DNA of 64,000 nucleotides, from assembly GCF_000817785.2 (NCBI RefSeq), contig NZ_JTCM02000016.1, forward strand, positions 1 to 64,000. The letters are read 5' to 3'. Shown piece after piece: positions 8,802 through 18,461 of the stretch. Source of the DNA: Hassallia byssoidea VB512170. GTDB taxonomy: Bacteria; Cyanobacteriota; Cyanobacteriia; Cyanobacteriales; Nostocaceae. Below the pieces are notes generated by a model. It had not been told where the DNA came from, did no database searches, and was given only the letters and a program-made list of their open reading frames with translations. Each line of letters starts with the position of its first letter. Position 1 is the stretch's first letter. A program made the translations under genes and the position numbers.

Positions 8802-11036
8802 ATGAATACTCGATCTTTACTGAATATTAATCCAGCTGCATTGCAGCAAGCTTACGATTTTATCATTCAAGGTAATTATCTTCTAGCTGCAAATTTATAT
8901 GAGCAAGCTATTGACACCGAACCTAATATTAAGTGTCATTATTGGTATTTAGGATTAACCTTGCTTTTACAGGGACAAGAAGTAGAAGCGCAAACGACTT
9001 GGTTTATGGTGATGATGGAAGGTGAACCGGAAGAAGTCGATAGCTGGAATCAAGAATTAGTAGAAATTCTGGAAACAGAAGCCAAACGCCGTGAAGCACT
9101 CGAAGAATATTCCGTTGCCTGGAAAATTAGGCATCAAATCAAAGAAATTTACCCCCAAGATATTCATAATCTCTTACATTTGGTGCAGCTATCCGTCAAG
9201 CTGGAGATTTACACAGGCGATGAACTAACCGAACTGGGTTTAATTGAAATACTTCAGTCCGAACCAGATTTAGTAGTAAACATACAGCATTTAATGCAAG
9301 TATTGAGGAGTATTTTAACAATTACTTTTTCACATCCTGCCTTATTAGATTTTGTTCAAGTTTCTTTAAAATATATCAAAAATAACTTAGAGGATTTTTA
9401 TAATATTTTGTTACCAGCAGCGATGGAAATTGCTTATTCGCAAAAACAAAGCGCCATTGCCGCTAGGCTTGGAGAAATGTATTTGCAATTAGAGCCAGAA
9501 AATCCAGATTTTTTACTAAATTTATCAGGATTTTATCAAAACGCTGGTGAGTACGCTCAAGGTATAGAAACTGCAAAAAAATCATACTATTTATTAAAAG
9601 AGTTAGCAGATTTGATTTTTGCAAATCGTCAGATTATGCGTGGTTTAATGACTGCTGGCGGATATTGGCAAGAGGCTTATGAGACACATTATCATCAAGA
9701 ATCACTACTAAAATCACTGATTGCAGAACAACCCACTTATATTAAAGATTTACAAGTATCAAGACTTTACAATGCAAACTATTTTGCACCTTATATAGAA
9801 GACAATCCCAGGAAAAATAGACAGTTTCAAAATCAATTAATGCAGTTGTGTCAAAAAAATACCGAAAATTTTGCTAAACAAAAAGTAGAGCGGTATCGTG
9901 ACAGTCTGTTAAACCGCAAACAATCTAATAAGTCTTCAGATAGAAGATTAAAAATCGGATACGTATCTCATTGTCTCAAAACTCATTCAGTTGGTTGGCT
10001 AGCACGCTGGCTATTTGAACATCACGATAGTGAAAATTTTGAAATTAATGCTTATTGCTTATTTAATCAACCTATTTTTGATCCATTATATGAATGGTAT
10101 TTAGAGAAAGTATCAAAAGCTTATAACTCTAACAATGTTTTTCAAATTGCCGAGCAAATTCATCAAGATGAAATCGATATTTTGATTGATCTAGATAGCA
10201 TTACCCTAGACCTGACTTGTCATATCATGGCAATTAAGCCAGCACCAGTGCAAGCAACTTGGTTAGGTTTAGATGCTTCAGGTATCCCCACAATTGATTA
10301 CTACATTGCCGATCCTTACGTTTTACCAGAAACCGCTCAAGAATACTACAGTGAAAAAATATGGCGTTTACCTCAAACTTATATAGCTGTAGATGGATTT
10401 GAGATAGGTGTACCAACATTACGTCGTGATGACTTAAATATCGAGAGTGATGCAGTCGTTTATATTTGCACCCAGCGAGGTTTCAAGCGACATCCAGATA
10501 CAATGCGGTTGCAATTGCAAATTATTAAAGAAGTGCCAAATAGCTACTTCTTAATTAAAGGTATGGCTGACGAAAAATCTACTAAAAATTTCGTTTATCA
10601 GCTAGCTGAAGAAGAAGGTGTAGATTGCTCCAAACTGCGTTTCCTCCCAGAAGTTTTATCGGAAGCAACTCATCGTGCCAATTTAGGAATTGCTGATATT
10701 GTGTTAGATACTTATCCTTACAATGGTGCCACAACAACTTTAGAAACTTTGTGGATGTGCATTCCAATGGTGACAAGAGTAGGTGAGCAATTTGCTGCTC
10801 GCAACAGTTATACCATGATGATGAATGCAGGTATCACAGAAGGCATTGCCTGGACAAATAAAGAATATGTAGAATGGGGTGTGCGTTTGGGTAAAGATGA
10901 AGCTTTACGGCAGAAAATAGCCGTGAAACTCAAAGCATCGCGGAAAACTGCACCACTTTGGAATGCCAAGCAATTTACTCGTGAGATGGAGAAAGCTTAC
11001 CAGCAAATGTGGCAACGGTATATTGAAGGCTGTTGA
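8802..11036 (+). CDS. ogt: TPR + GT41 (OGT/SPINDLY-type) glycosyltransferase
   Basis: The 744-residue cytoplasmic protein has TPR-like helices over the first ~370 residues and a GT41 catalytic region from about 381 (RRLKIGYVSHCLKTHSVGWL) to the end. Typical motifs are PAPVQATWLGLDASGIPTIDY (first catalytic half) and DIVLDTYPYNGATTTLETLW with the following PMVTRVG (donor-binding half). The family transfers a sugar, usually GlcNAc, to Ser/Thr. The position right after pilA suggests a role in pilin modification or hormogonium motility. I recall a report that the gene in this position in Nostoc punctiforme is needed for hormogonium development and motility; the acceptor is an inference. Confidence 0.88.
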   Translation: MNTRSLLNINPAALQQAYDFIIQGNYLLAANLYEQAIDTEPNIKCHYWYLGLTLLLQGQEVEAQTTWFMVMMEGEPEEVDSWNQELVEILETEAKRREALEEYSVAWKIRHQIKEIYPQDIHNLLHLVQLSVKLEIYTGDELTELGLIEILQSEPDLVVNIQHLMQVLRSILTITFSHPALLDFVQVSLKYIKNNLEDFYNILLPAAMEIAYSQKQSAIAARLGEMYLQLEPENPDFLLNLSGFYQNAGEYAQGIETAKKSYYLLKELADLIFANRQIMRGLMTAGGYWQEAYETHYHQESLLKSLIAEQPTYIKDLQVSRLYNANYFAPYIEDNPRKNRQFQNQLMQLCQKNTENFAKQKVERYRDSLLNRKQSNKSSDRRLKIGYVSHCLKTHSVGWLARWLFEHHDSENFEINAYCLFNQPIFDPLYEWYLEKVSKAYNSNNVFQIAEQIHQDEIDILIDLDSITLDLTCHIMAIKPAPVQATWLGLDASGIPTIDYYIADPYVLPETAQEYYSEKIWRLPQTYIAVDGFEIGVPTLRRDDLNIESDAVVYICTQRGFKRHPDTMRLQLQIIKEVPNSYFLIKGMADEKSTKNFVYQLAEEEGVDCSKLRFLPEVLSEATHRANLGIADIVLDTYPYNGATTTLETLWMCIPMVTRVGEQFAARNSYTMMMNAGITEGIAWTNKEYVEWGVRLGKDEALRQKIAVKLKASRKTAPLWNAKQFTREMEKAYQQMWQRYIEGC

Positions 11037-11078
11037 TACTATAGCAATCATATTTGATTTGTGAAAATTGCAAACATC

Positions 11079-11111
11079 AGAAGCCCGGTTTATTGAATAA
11101 ACCGGGCTTCT
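11079..11111. terminator. Hairpin between convergent genes
   Basis: AGAAGCCCGGTTTA pairs with TAAACCGGGCTTCT around a 5-base loop (TTGAA), a 14-bp stem. It lies between the stops of the convergent OGT-like and multidomain glycosyltransferase genes. There is no strong T-run on either side, so it may terminate weakly in both directions or be a dispersed palindrome. Confidence 0.6.
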
Positions 11112-11208
11112 TGCCTCTCACGAAAGATTTAGGATTGCTATGTTTTTAGAGTATTGAAAATAAAGGCATCAAAAAGGAATGTCCTTATTTTATTAGTCTC
11201 TAAGTGCC

Positions 11209-14200
11209 TTATCTTTTACAATAGTGGGGTGTCATACCGATAAGGCTGTCTAAATCGTAGGATAGTAAATTTTCTGCTTTCACTTGTGCGATCGCCTGTT
11301 TATTTTCACGTTCCAAAACAATTCTCGCCTGAATGCGAGACAACATAGCTTCCCACTGAATATTCGCCAAATTACCAACTAGAGAAATTTCTAGTCCTTC
11401 TGTTATATCCAAATCTTCTTCCATCAGCATATTCATTGTCACACCAGATAACAAAAGTTCGGCATCCTCATGATAAATTTCACTAGTATCAATTAGTAAG
11501 GTTGTACGGTTACTATCGGGATGAGTTGCGATCGCGCCAATCACTTTTTGCAATTCTAAAGCGAGTAATTCTTCTGGCTGTGACCAATCTGGAAATATAA
11601 TTAAATTAGTTTCTTTGAGATTTAATCGTTGAAGAGTAGTATCAATTAACACTGAGCTAACTTCTTGCGCCATTTTTGACCAGGAAAACTGCTTCGCTTG
11701 TTTTAATCCAGCAGCAATCAGAGAGTTGCGAACAGATGGCTTTTGTATCTCACACAGCGCATTTGCCATACCCTCAATATCATCATCTTGCACATATAAT
11801 GCTGCTTTTCCTGCTACTTCTGGAAGTGAAGCGTTGGGACAAGTAATCACAGGACAACCACAAGCGATCGCTTCCAAAACTGGCAAACCAAAACCTTCAT
11901 ATTGGGAAGGATAAATCAGCGCTATTGCACCAGAGTAAGCTATTTTCAATTCTTCATCACTAAGTTGCAACATATGGACAGTACTACCCGATGTATATCC
12001 TCTTAATTGTTCATCGAGTAAGCCTCTAGTGCCTGTACAGACAATATCAAATGCTTGTTTGCTATGAAGTTGAGCAAAAGCCGCTAAAAATAGAATAGTA
12101 TTTTTATAGCCGCCTATACTCACTATTATAAAATAGGGTTTAGAAATGCCGTACTTGGTTTGAAAGCGATTAATATCTTCCTGAGTCGCTGGCGAAAATA
12201 TTTGATGATTAACGCCATTTTTGGCAATTTTTACCGATTCTAAGGATATTTGAGGAAAACACTTTGTCAAATCCCGTGCGGTATTTTCTGAAACTGCGAT
12301 ATAGGCTGCTGCATGTTGGATTCCATAGTGTTTTTCTCGCCACATGGGATTATTTAGATTCCATCCAAATACTTCGGGAATCATGTCATGTGCCAAAAAT
12401 ACAGAAGCTGTCGTAGTCGGTGTTGTGTAGTAAGTAGAGATAAATAAATCAGCACCTTCTTCATTGCATACTTCTTGTAGCATTTCCCGGTCAGCGTCCG
12501 TGTTATCGTAATTATAATGCGGTAAAGTACGATATCTAATACCAGAAACTTTCGGAGCGGTTCCAGCACGATCAATTACAAGAATATACTTCGCAAAACC
12601 GTTGTTTACCCATTCTTCTAATAAGGATTTCCAGACACGAGCAATACCAGTTTGGTAAAGCTGAAAGAAGACACCATCAACAATAATTATTGGCTTGGTT
12701 TTTTTTATTTTTGGAATTTGTGTTTGCACCTTATCTGGTGGTACAAATAACCAATTAGTGCTATTTGATGATTTTTTGGCAATTGGTACTAGACCATATG
12801 ATTCACTAATATCAACCATTGTGTCGTCTTGTACCCATGAAAAATATTGCCGCAGCAACACAGGAAATTTAGTTTCTTCCTGCAAAGCTTTCCACTGTTC
12901 AACAGCATTTGTATAACCATAGTATTGTTCTTTAAATTGTAATTGTTCTGGTGTTACATATGCAAAATGTTGAAACACCAAACCATATTTTTCAGTTTCA
13001 TCATGCAGAAAAGGATTTAAATTCGCAACATTTTGCCATTGACCATTTGGCAAAGGTTCTTCTAATCTTGGTGGTTCATGTGCTACCCATACGGCTCCAG
13101 GTTTATATCGCCACGTTCTTAACCACTCTTGTTGAGGATTTTGAGTATAACAATTGCGAGTGCTGATAATTAAATTTTCTCCGACAAAATACCAGCACCA
13201 ATAAAAAGCAGCAGTTTTGTTAGGATTATCAATAAACATCTGTCGAGCAGTACTAAACTGCTCAACTGTCCATAATTCATCTACATCTAATTGCCAGAGT
13301 AAACATTCTTCATGGATGTTAAAGAGTGGCTCATTTACCATTTCCCGTTTTCCATTCCAAAAGATACCTTCTGGCTTGCGATAAACTGTAATTTGGTCGG
13401 GATATTGGCTTGCCAGTTCATCTAAATATTCTGTTGTCCCATCATTGCTCCAACCATTATGGTGGATTTTATCACTTATATGTCCGCCCTGTTGGATACT
13501 CCATCCAGTATCGTGCTTTAATTCTGCTACACCCTCAACAATGTGCCAATGCCATTTAAATGGTAGTTGTTTGAAAGCTTCAATGTGATAGCGGATAAAC
13601 GGTTCACCGTTTAAAACAATAGTAAAAAAGTGAATTGGTAAATTTGAGTAGTTCTCTATTTTCGGGCTAACTTTTAATTGAGAATTGTTTGCTCTTTGAA
13701 AAACTGAATAACCATTACGAAGAGAAATATTTTGAGTAACTATTTGATAATTGGTATCTGCAAGTAGTCTTTGATGATTTTGATAGTTTTTGAAAGCGTT
13801 GATATCATCAAGTAAAATATACTTAGCACCATAAACTTCATCTAGCTCACTTAAACCAGTAAATTCTGAGCCATCAATTAATACTACATCAAAGTATTCA
13901 ATATTATTTTGTTCCTTAATTTTTTTAATTCCATTTTGAGGTACACCTGACTTGTTTAAATATTCAATATCTTGATTAAGCCAGTCTAAGATTTGCCGAA
14001 GGGGATAATAGTTTAAATTTGTCCTGGTTGTATTGTAAAAATTAATTAATTCATTTGGAGTGGGAAAATTTTCAATCGCAACAGATGAAAGGTTATAGCA
14101 TTTAACAAAAGAATCATTCGCATAATTTTTTTTGAGTTGACTAAATCTAGTTTGAGAAACCTCCATGCAGAAGAGTGTAGGCTTATTTGGGTTTTTTCTA

Positions 14201-15069
14201 ATGCCTGTTACAAAGGCTTCTGTACTTCCTTCGCCTGAAGATGAACCAATTTCTAAAATTGTTTTAATGTCTTGTGTTCTAGCAATTATTTGAATTAAAT
14301 TAGAAAATTCGTCGTTTTTAATTTCCGCTGATATCAAGTTATTTAGTTGAGAATTTAATACGGGCTCATTTAAGTTCTTCTCAATCAAAACTTGTACATC
14401 CAGAGAAATTTCATCATAGTTCCATTCTGATGTGTGAATTGTTTTTGGGTTTGCTAAGTAAAAATGACGTCCGCCATTTCGTGGATCTATCTGTGAATAG
14501 CGACGAACTTTAGCGCGTCGTTTTTCTTCGTTATTAATAAAAAAATCTAAATGATATATACTTAGTTCAGTTAAACATATTCCTTCATGATTTAAATTAT
14601 GAAGGGTTTCGTGAATCAACCCAGTATAAAATAAGTTTTTGTTATATTTAAATAAACGACGCTGAAAATCAGGATAGTGTGGTTTAGTAGTAATATAGTG
14701 ATGCTTGCTGAAAGTGCTAATCCACTTCCTAGGAATCCAAAAATTATCGGTATCTAACTCGCTGTTAGATTCTTTAATAAAACGTAAAAACTCTTTTGTA
14801 CTTTGATTAATAAATTCGTCAGAGTCAAGAACAAAAACCCAATCTGTTTGAACTGAACTCAAATATACATTCCGCTGTTGTGCATGATTCCCAGACCATG
14901 CTGAATGGATGATGTTAGCTTTATAATTAGATGCAATTTCACAAGTTGAATCTGTACTACCACCATCGACGATGATTAGCTCGTCACAAATATTCTCTAA
15001 AGATTCTAGAGCAATGGCTAATGTTTTTTCGGCATTTTGCACCATCATGCACACAGAAAGACTAGGCAT
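11209..15069 (-). CDS. Four-domain glycosyltransferase / methyltransferase-like protein
   Basis: One 1286-residue chain carries, in order: a GT2 family domain (about 1-230, with IIVDGGSTDST and the D82-x-D84 motif in VLDSDEF); a class I SAM methyltransferase-like domain (about 255-460, ILEIGSSSGEGS and VVLIDGSEF); a second GT2-like domain (about 475-770, with HNGWSNDGT and WQLDVDELW); and a GT4-type domain (about 805-1165, ending YPSQYEGFGLPVLEAIACG). The last 120 residues are not assigned. It probably builds or decorates a surface glycan or a glycoprotein sugar. It converges on the pilA-ogt pair. The end of the last domain is intact and no frameshift is seen. Confidence 0.88.
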   Translation of the reverse strand: MPSLSVCMMVQNAEKTLAIALESLENICDELIIVDGGSTDSTCEIASNYKANIIHSAWSGNHAQQRNVYLSSVQTDWVFVLDSDEFINQSTKEFLRFIKESNSELDTDNFWIPRKWISTFSKHHYITTKPHYPDFQRRLFKYNKNLFYTGLIHETLHNLNHEGICLTELSIYHLDFFINNEEKRRAKVRRYSQIDPRNGGRHFYLANPKTIHTSEWNYDEISLDVQVLIEKNLNEPVLNSQLNNLISAEIKNDEFSNLIQIIARTQDIKTILEIGSSSGEGSTEAFVTGIRKNPNKPTLFCMEVSQTRFSQLKKNYANDSFVKCYNLSSVAIENFPTPNELINFYNTTRTNLNYYPLRQILDWLNQDIEYLNKSGVPQNGIKKIKEQNNIEYFDVVLIDGSEFTGLSELDEVYGAKYILLDDINAFKNYQNHQRLLADTNYQIVTQNISLRNGYSVFQRANNSQLKVSPKIENYSNLPIHFFTIVLNGEPFIRYHIEAFKQLPFKWHWHIVEGVAELKHDTGWSIQQGGHISDKIHHNGWSNDGTTEYLDELASQYPDQITVYRKPEGIFWNGKREMVNEPLFNIHEECLLWQLDVDELWTVEQFSTARQMFIDNPNKTAAFYWCWYFVGENLIISTRNCYTQNPQQEWLRTWRYKPGAVWVAHEPPRLEEPLPNGQWQNVANLNPFLHDETEKYGLVFQHFAYVTPEQLQFKEQYYGYTNAVEQWKALQEETKFPVLLRQYFSWVQDDTMVDISESYGLVPIAKKSSNSTNWLFVPPDKVQTQIPKIKKTKPIIIVDGVFFQLYQTGIARVWKSLLEEWVNNGFAKYILVIDRAGTAPKVSGIRYRTLPHYNYDNTDADREMLQEVCNEEGADLFISTYYTTPTTTASVFLAHDMIPEVFGWNLNNPMWREKHYGIQHAAAYIAVSENTARDLTKCFPQISLESVKIAKNGVNHQIFSPATQEDINRFQTKYGISKPYFIIVSIGGYKNTILFLAAFAQLHSKQAFDIVCTGTRGLLDEQLRGYTSGSTVHMLQLSDEELKIAYSGAIALIYPSQYEGFGLPVLEAIACGCPVITCPNASLPEVAGKAALYVQDDDIEGMANALCEIQKPSVRNSLIAAGLKQAKQFSWSKMAQEVSSVLIDTTLQRLNLKETNLIIFPDWSQPEELLALELQKVIGAIATHPDSNRTTLLIDTSEIYHEDAELLLSGVTMNMLMEEDLDITEGLEISLVGNLANIQWEAMLSRIQARIVLERENKQAIAQVKAENLLSYDLDSLIGMTPHYCKR

Positions 15070-15174
15070 ATAATATTCAAGCTCCTTTATTTGATAATTT
15101 GTGTAATAACAATGATGTACAAGTTATTAAAGTTTTGCCGAGCAACAAAAACAGTAGTTTGTTAGCGATCGCTC

Positions 15175-15564
15175 TTACTTCTTTCCTACTTGTTTCTTCA
15201 TCTGCTCTAACAAAGCTTTATACTCTTTGCGTTCAGGTTGCAGTTTTACCAGTTTCTCTAACGGTTCAACAGCCCCTTTAACATCTTTTAGCTGTAGCCT
15301 CGCATTTACCAACCCCTCTAAAGCCACTCGGTTTTCTGGTTCGCGTTGCAAAACCAACTCAAAACCCCGCTGTTGTTGTTTTAATGAAGACTCAACAGAC
15401 GCAGTTGCTGACTGGGGTTTCTGAGTAGCCTTTTCTATTGCAGGAATCACCGCAAACGCTGTAGAACCGGCGAAGGAGATTATAGACACAAATCCAGCAA
15501 TCTTTTGCAGACGCTGCGATCGCTTCATCCGCGCCATCATGTATTCTTTTTCAGATATAGCCAT
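15175..15564 (-). CDS. Membrane-anchored TPR protein
   Basis: The preferred start is ATG 15564 ([20 protein letters not shown]), giving 129 residues; the open frame extends 17 codons upstream without protein-like sequence. After a basic N-terminus comes one membrane segment ([21 protein letters not shown]), then a short low-complexity stretch and one to two TPR units ([39 protein letters not shown]). This small protein type is common in cyanobacteria. Function unknown; it probably acts as a scaffold at the membrane. Confidence 0.85.
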   Translation of the reverse strand: MAISEKEYMMARMKRSQRLQKIAGFVSIISFAGSTAFAVIPAIEKATQKPQSATASVESSLKQQQRGFELVLQREPENRVALEGLVNARLQLKDVKGAVEPLEKLVKLQPERKEYKALLEQMKKQVGKK

Positions 15565-16518
15565 CTTTGAACTGCTGTAGTAACTTGACTGAATTTGGCT
15601 GAAGGCAAAATACAACTATATACGGATTGACTAAATAATCAATTTATGCGTTGCAAGAACGAGATATTTTGCCGATCAGAGCAAAATCGCTCTGAATGAA
15701 ATCGACCCGACTCTCATCGGTAATTGCCCATGCTCAGGATACCCATCGACAACTCAGGAACTAACATTTGTGCGAAAAATTTCGCAGCAATAATGCGCGA
15801 TTTTCTTGGATTTGGCTGTCGCGCAACCTCAGAGTGCTTGCCCTGAAACAGCTTGGGCGTTTTTTTGCGCTTTGCTGTGGTGCGATCGCCTTTTACAAGT
15901 CTCAAATTATTACTTCTGCGTGCAATAAAAAAATACACCCATCGGCAGTTAGTGTAGAATTGTTTTTAGTATCATAGTTATAGAAGCGCAAAACCGCTGT
16001 TTGTAATTTGCCTTTGCGATTTGTGACAAGCAAAAATATTAAATTTAGATAAATATGTCCGGTTAGTTAGTCCAACCCTAAATATTTGCGGTATCGTGAA
16101 TAACGTTTCGCTCAAAGAGACGGTGAATATTTCCAGGCAACTGCAAAGTTTACCCTTAGTCAAAAATTTCCACTGAACCCCTTGTGCTATAAGTTGCTTA
16201 TCACTCATACGCCTGCTTTGTGTTACTAGAAAAAATAAAGTCTTACTAGCCGTCCTTACAATTGCTATATCTGCAAGTTCCAGGACGACTAATTTTTTTG
16301 CTCGGTGTCTACAACTGCTTGGTGGTATTTTAGTTTTGAGGTAGTGATTACCGTACAAAACCGAAATCATCACAACGCAACTAGAGTTAGTTATGGTACA
16401 GTTAAGAAGTTAAGACTGGCTTTGCCAAAGTACAACTCTACGCATCGGCAAAAATCCCCCAAGGGAAAGCAGTTTTGATTAAGAATTTACCATACAAAAT
16501 CTGAATTCATTCGAGGCT
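15565..16518. other. ~950-base gene-free stretch with two terminator-like hairpins
   Basis: Open frames here lack protein-like composition. On the + strand two hairpins are followed by T-runs: GCCC...GGGC at 15840-15858 with seven Ts at 15860-15866, and TAGCCGTCCT (16247-16256) pairing with AGGACGACTA (16282-16291, one mismatch) with seven Ts at 16293-16299. A non-coding RNA ending at one of these is possible. No promoter can be assigned with confidence. Confidence 0.35.
16247..16299 (+). terminator. Candidate intrinsic terminator in the gap before the DUF4327 gene
   Basis: A 10-bp stem with one C-A mismatch, a 25-base loop and seven Ts. No annotated gene ends upstream on this strand, so if real it would end a non-coding transcript. 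Confidence 0.4.
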
Positions 16519-16746
16519 ATGACTCAGCAGCAAGTAATTCACCCTATGGTGAAATTGCAGCGTAACGTGCAATCACTCGTAGAATCTAAAATTATCAAGC
16601 CAACCGACAGCATTTGGAAAATCGCGTTGCTTTACGGCAACGAATGGCAGTACTGGAAACAGGAACTGCTAGATTTTGGCTTTACTATGCAAGACCCAAT
16701 TGGCGACTTGTTAGCAGTAGAAGCTTGGGACGAAGAGTCAGACTGA
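16519..16746 (+). CDS. DUF4327-family small protein
   Basis: A 75-residue soluble protein. The pattern QRNVQSLVESKIIKPTDSIW, YGNEWQYWKQELLDFGF and a C-terminal acidic DLLAVEAWDEESD matches the small cyanobacterial family I know as DUF4327. There are no membrane segments and no known catalytic residues. Function is unknown. It is a single gene, with a repeat block directly after its stop. Confidence 0.85.
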   Translation: MTQQQVIHPMVKLQRNVQSLVESKIIKPTDSIWKIALLYGNEWQYWKQELLDFGFTMQDPIGDLLAVEAWDEESD

Positions 16747-16858
16747 GGACAAGGAGGACAAGGAGACAGGGAGACAAGGAGACAAGGAAGAATTTCTCCC
16801 TTGTCTCCCCCCTCTCCCTTGTCTTCCTCATCTTCCCCTACTCCTTGCTCCCCACTCC
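16743..16858. repeat. GACAAGGAG/CTCCTTGTC repeat block with inverted halves
   Basis: Purine-rich units (GGACAAGGAGACA...) on the left and their pyrimidine-rich complements (TCTCCCTTGTCTCC...) on the right, joined by GAATTT, form a long imperfect hairpin. The same repeat type recurs near 20740, 40305, 41930 and inside the aspartate kinase gene near 63700. Confidence 0.85.
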
Positions 16859-16860
16859 TC

Positions 16861-18150
16861 CTATTGGCAAGTAGCTAATGCGGCAGCGAGTTCTTTCGCT
16901 GTTTGGTAGCGATCGCGTGGCAGTGGTTCTGTAACGCGGTCAATAACCTCTTTTAATTTCGGAGTAAAAGTGGGAACGCTTGCCAAATCAAATCGGAAAT
17001 TTCGACCCCGCTGGCGGTAAAACTTAAAAGGATTTTCGCCTGTTAGTAAAAAAATTAGTGTAGGTCCAATCGCGTACAAATCGGATTGTGTCAAAGGTTG
17101 TCCTCGCTCTTGTTCGGGGGCACAATAACCTTCTGCACCAATGCGAGTTCCCGGCGCGGTGCCAATTTCTTTCACAGCGCCAAAATCCAGCACCACTATC
17201 TGATTATTAGAACTTCGCACCATCAGGTTAGCGGGTTTAATATCGCGGTGAATTAGTGGTGGATCTTGCCTGTGGAGATAATCTAATATGTCACAGGTTT
17301 GGATCATCCAGGCGATCGCACGAGAAGGGGTGACAGGTCCTGTGGTATAAACTAATTTTTCTAAATCCTGACCGTGGACTAATTCCATTGCCAGGTATTT
17401 TTTGCCGCTATCCACAAAAAAGTCATAATACTTAGGAATTCCTGGATGACTCAGGGATTTAAGAGTATACGCCTCGCGTTCAAACAATTCTTGAGCCTTG
17501 GCAATTTTCGCCATATCAGCATTCATTTGCTTCAACACCAGCAATTGTGGATATCCAGCAATCCAACCTGCTGCATCCCAAGCTAGATAGGTAGTCCCCA
17601 TACCTCCCTGTCCAAGCGTCCGCAACACCTGATAGTAGCGAATTACTTTTTGCACTGTCAGCGGTTGACCGCAGTGGATGCAAAATAGATTGTTAGGAGA
17701 ATTACCTTCGTGGGTGCAAGTTGAGCGTGAAGTTGCAGGAGTTTTTGCTGAGACTATTTCTATAAAACTCTTTGCAGTTGCTTCGATTTCCCCGCCAACT
17801 TCTTTACCCGCCAATTTAGGAGCGGGTAATTTTATTGGCTGAATTTCAAATTTAAGTAGCGGTCCGCCCTGTGCCAATTGCAACAGGGAATTGTCTGGCA
17901 GCAAACTCTGTGTCACCAAGACACTATTGAGGAAAGTGCCATTTGTGCCTTGGCTAATTACCTGCCAAGAACCACCATTGTTGCCAGAATTAATTTGCTT
18001 AAGTTCTAGATGATACCGAGAAACTAAATTATCAGTTAAAACAACCTGATTATCTGCCGCTCGACCAATCCGAATTACGGAGCAGTCTTCAAAGCACCAC
18101 TGCTTGAGCGGCGTTTTTTCTTGCGCGTCTAACAGGGTCAGAGTAACCAC
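16861..18150 (-). CDS. FHA-domain serine/threonine protein kinase
   Basis: From a GTG at 18150 (VVTLTLLDAQEKTP) the protein has 429 residues. It has an FHA phosphopeptide-binding domain (RIGRAADNQVVL...VSRYHLEL...NGTFLN), then a zinc-ribbon-like CTHEG...FCIHCG, and a Hanks-type kinase. The kinase has the glycine loop GQGGMGTTYLAWD, a VLKQ lysine, the catalytic loop HRDIKPANL and DFGAV. It should phosphorylate Ser/Thr in the cytoplasm. The frame is open 66 codons further upstream, but that part is encoded by palindromic and STRR repeats, so I exclude it. The upstream gene on the same strand encodes a PP2C phosphatase, the likely antagonist. Confidence 0.9.
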   Translation of the reverse strand: MVTLTLLDAQEKTPLKQWCFEDCSVIRIGRAADNQVVLTDNLVSRYHLELKQINSGNNGGSWQVISQGTNGTFLNSVLVTQSLLPDNSLLQLAQGGPLLKFEIQPIKLPAPKLAGKEVGGEIEATAKSFIEIVSAKTPATSRSTCTHEGNSPNNLFCIHCGQPLTVQKVIRYYQVLRTLGQGGMGTTYLAWDAAGWIAGYPQLLVLKQMNADMAKIAKAQELFEREAYTLKSLSHPGIPKYYDFFVDSGKKYLAMELVHGQDLEKLVYTTGPVTPSRAIAWMIQTCDILDYLHRQDPPLIHRDIKPANLMVRSSNNQIVVLDFGAVKEIGTAPGTRIGAEGYCAPEQERGQPLTQSDLYAIGPTLIFLLTGENPFKFYRQRGRNFRFDLASVPTFTPKLKEVIDRVTEPLPRDRYQTAKELAAALATCQ

Positions 18151-18159
18151 AATATAAGG

Positions 18160-18455
18160 TAATGTTAGTTGGTAGTTGTTAGTTGATAGTTGTTGGTGAA
18201 CCACTGCGTTGGGGAGGCAGTGCGGTCTTCTCCCAAAGGGAGAGGCTAGCGCCAAGGGGAGCCAGTCGCTTGCGGGGGTTCCCCCCGTTGTGCGACCTGG
18301 CGTGTTTCCCCAAGTGGAGCATCTGCCGTCGGCTCTGCCGACAGTCACGCAAGTGGTGAACCCGAAGGGTTGTTAGTTGGTAGTTGGTAGTTGTTAGTTG
18401 ATAGTTGTTGGTTCTTAGTTGTTGGTTGACGGTTAACAGTTATCAACTATCCACG
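18160..18455. repeat. Nested repeat block: palindromic repeat inside GTTAGTT array
   Basis: GTTAGTTG-type 7-mers run from about 18165 to 18193 and again from about 18369 to 18430. Between them sits a ~165-base GC-rich element with several hairpins, for example GTCGGCTCTGCCGAC near 18330. It looks as if the palindromic element entered an older STRR array. It separates the PP2C and FHA-kinase genes. Confidence 0.75.
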
Positions 18456-18461
18456 CTCCCA

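Noticed and set aside
15978-16373. 131-codon open frame on the minus strand
   Set aside because: Composition is not protein-like, no ribosome binding site, no recognisable motif, and terminator-like hairpins of the other strand lie within it.
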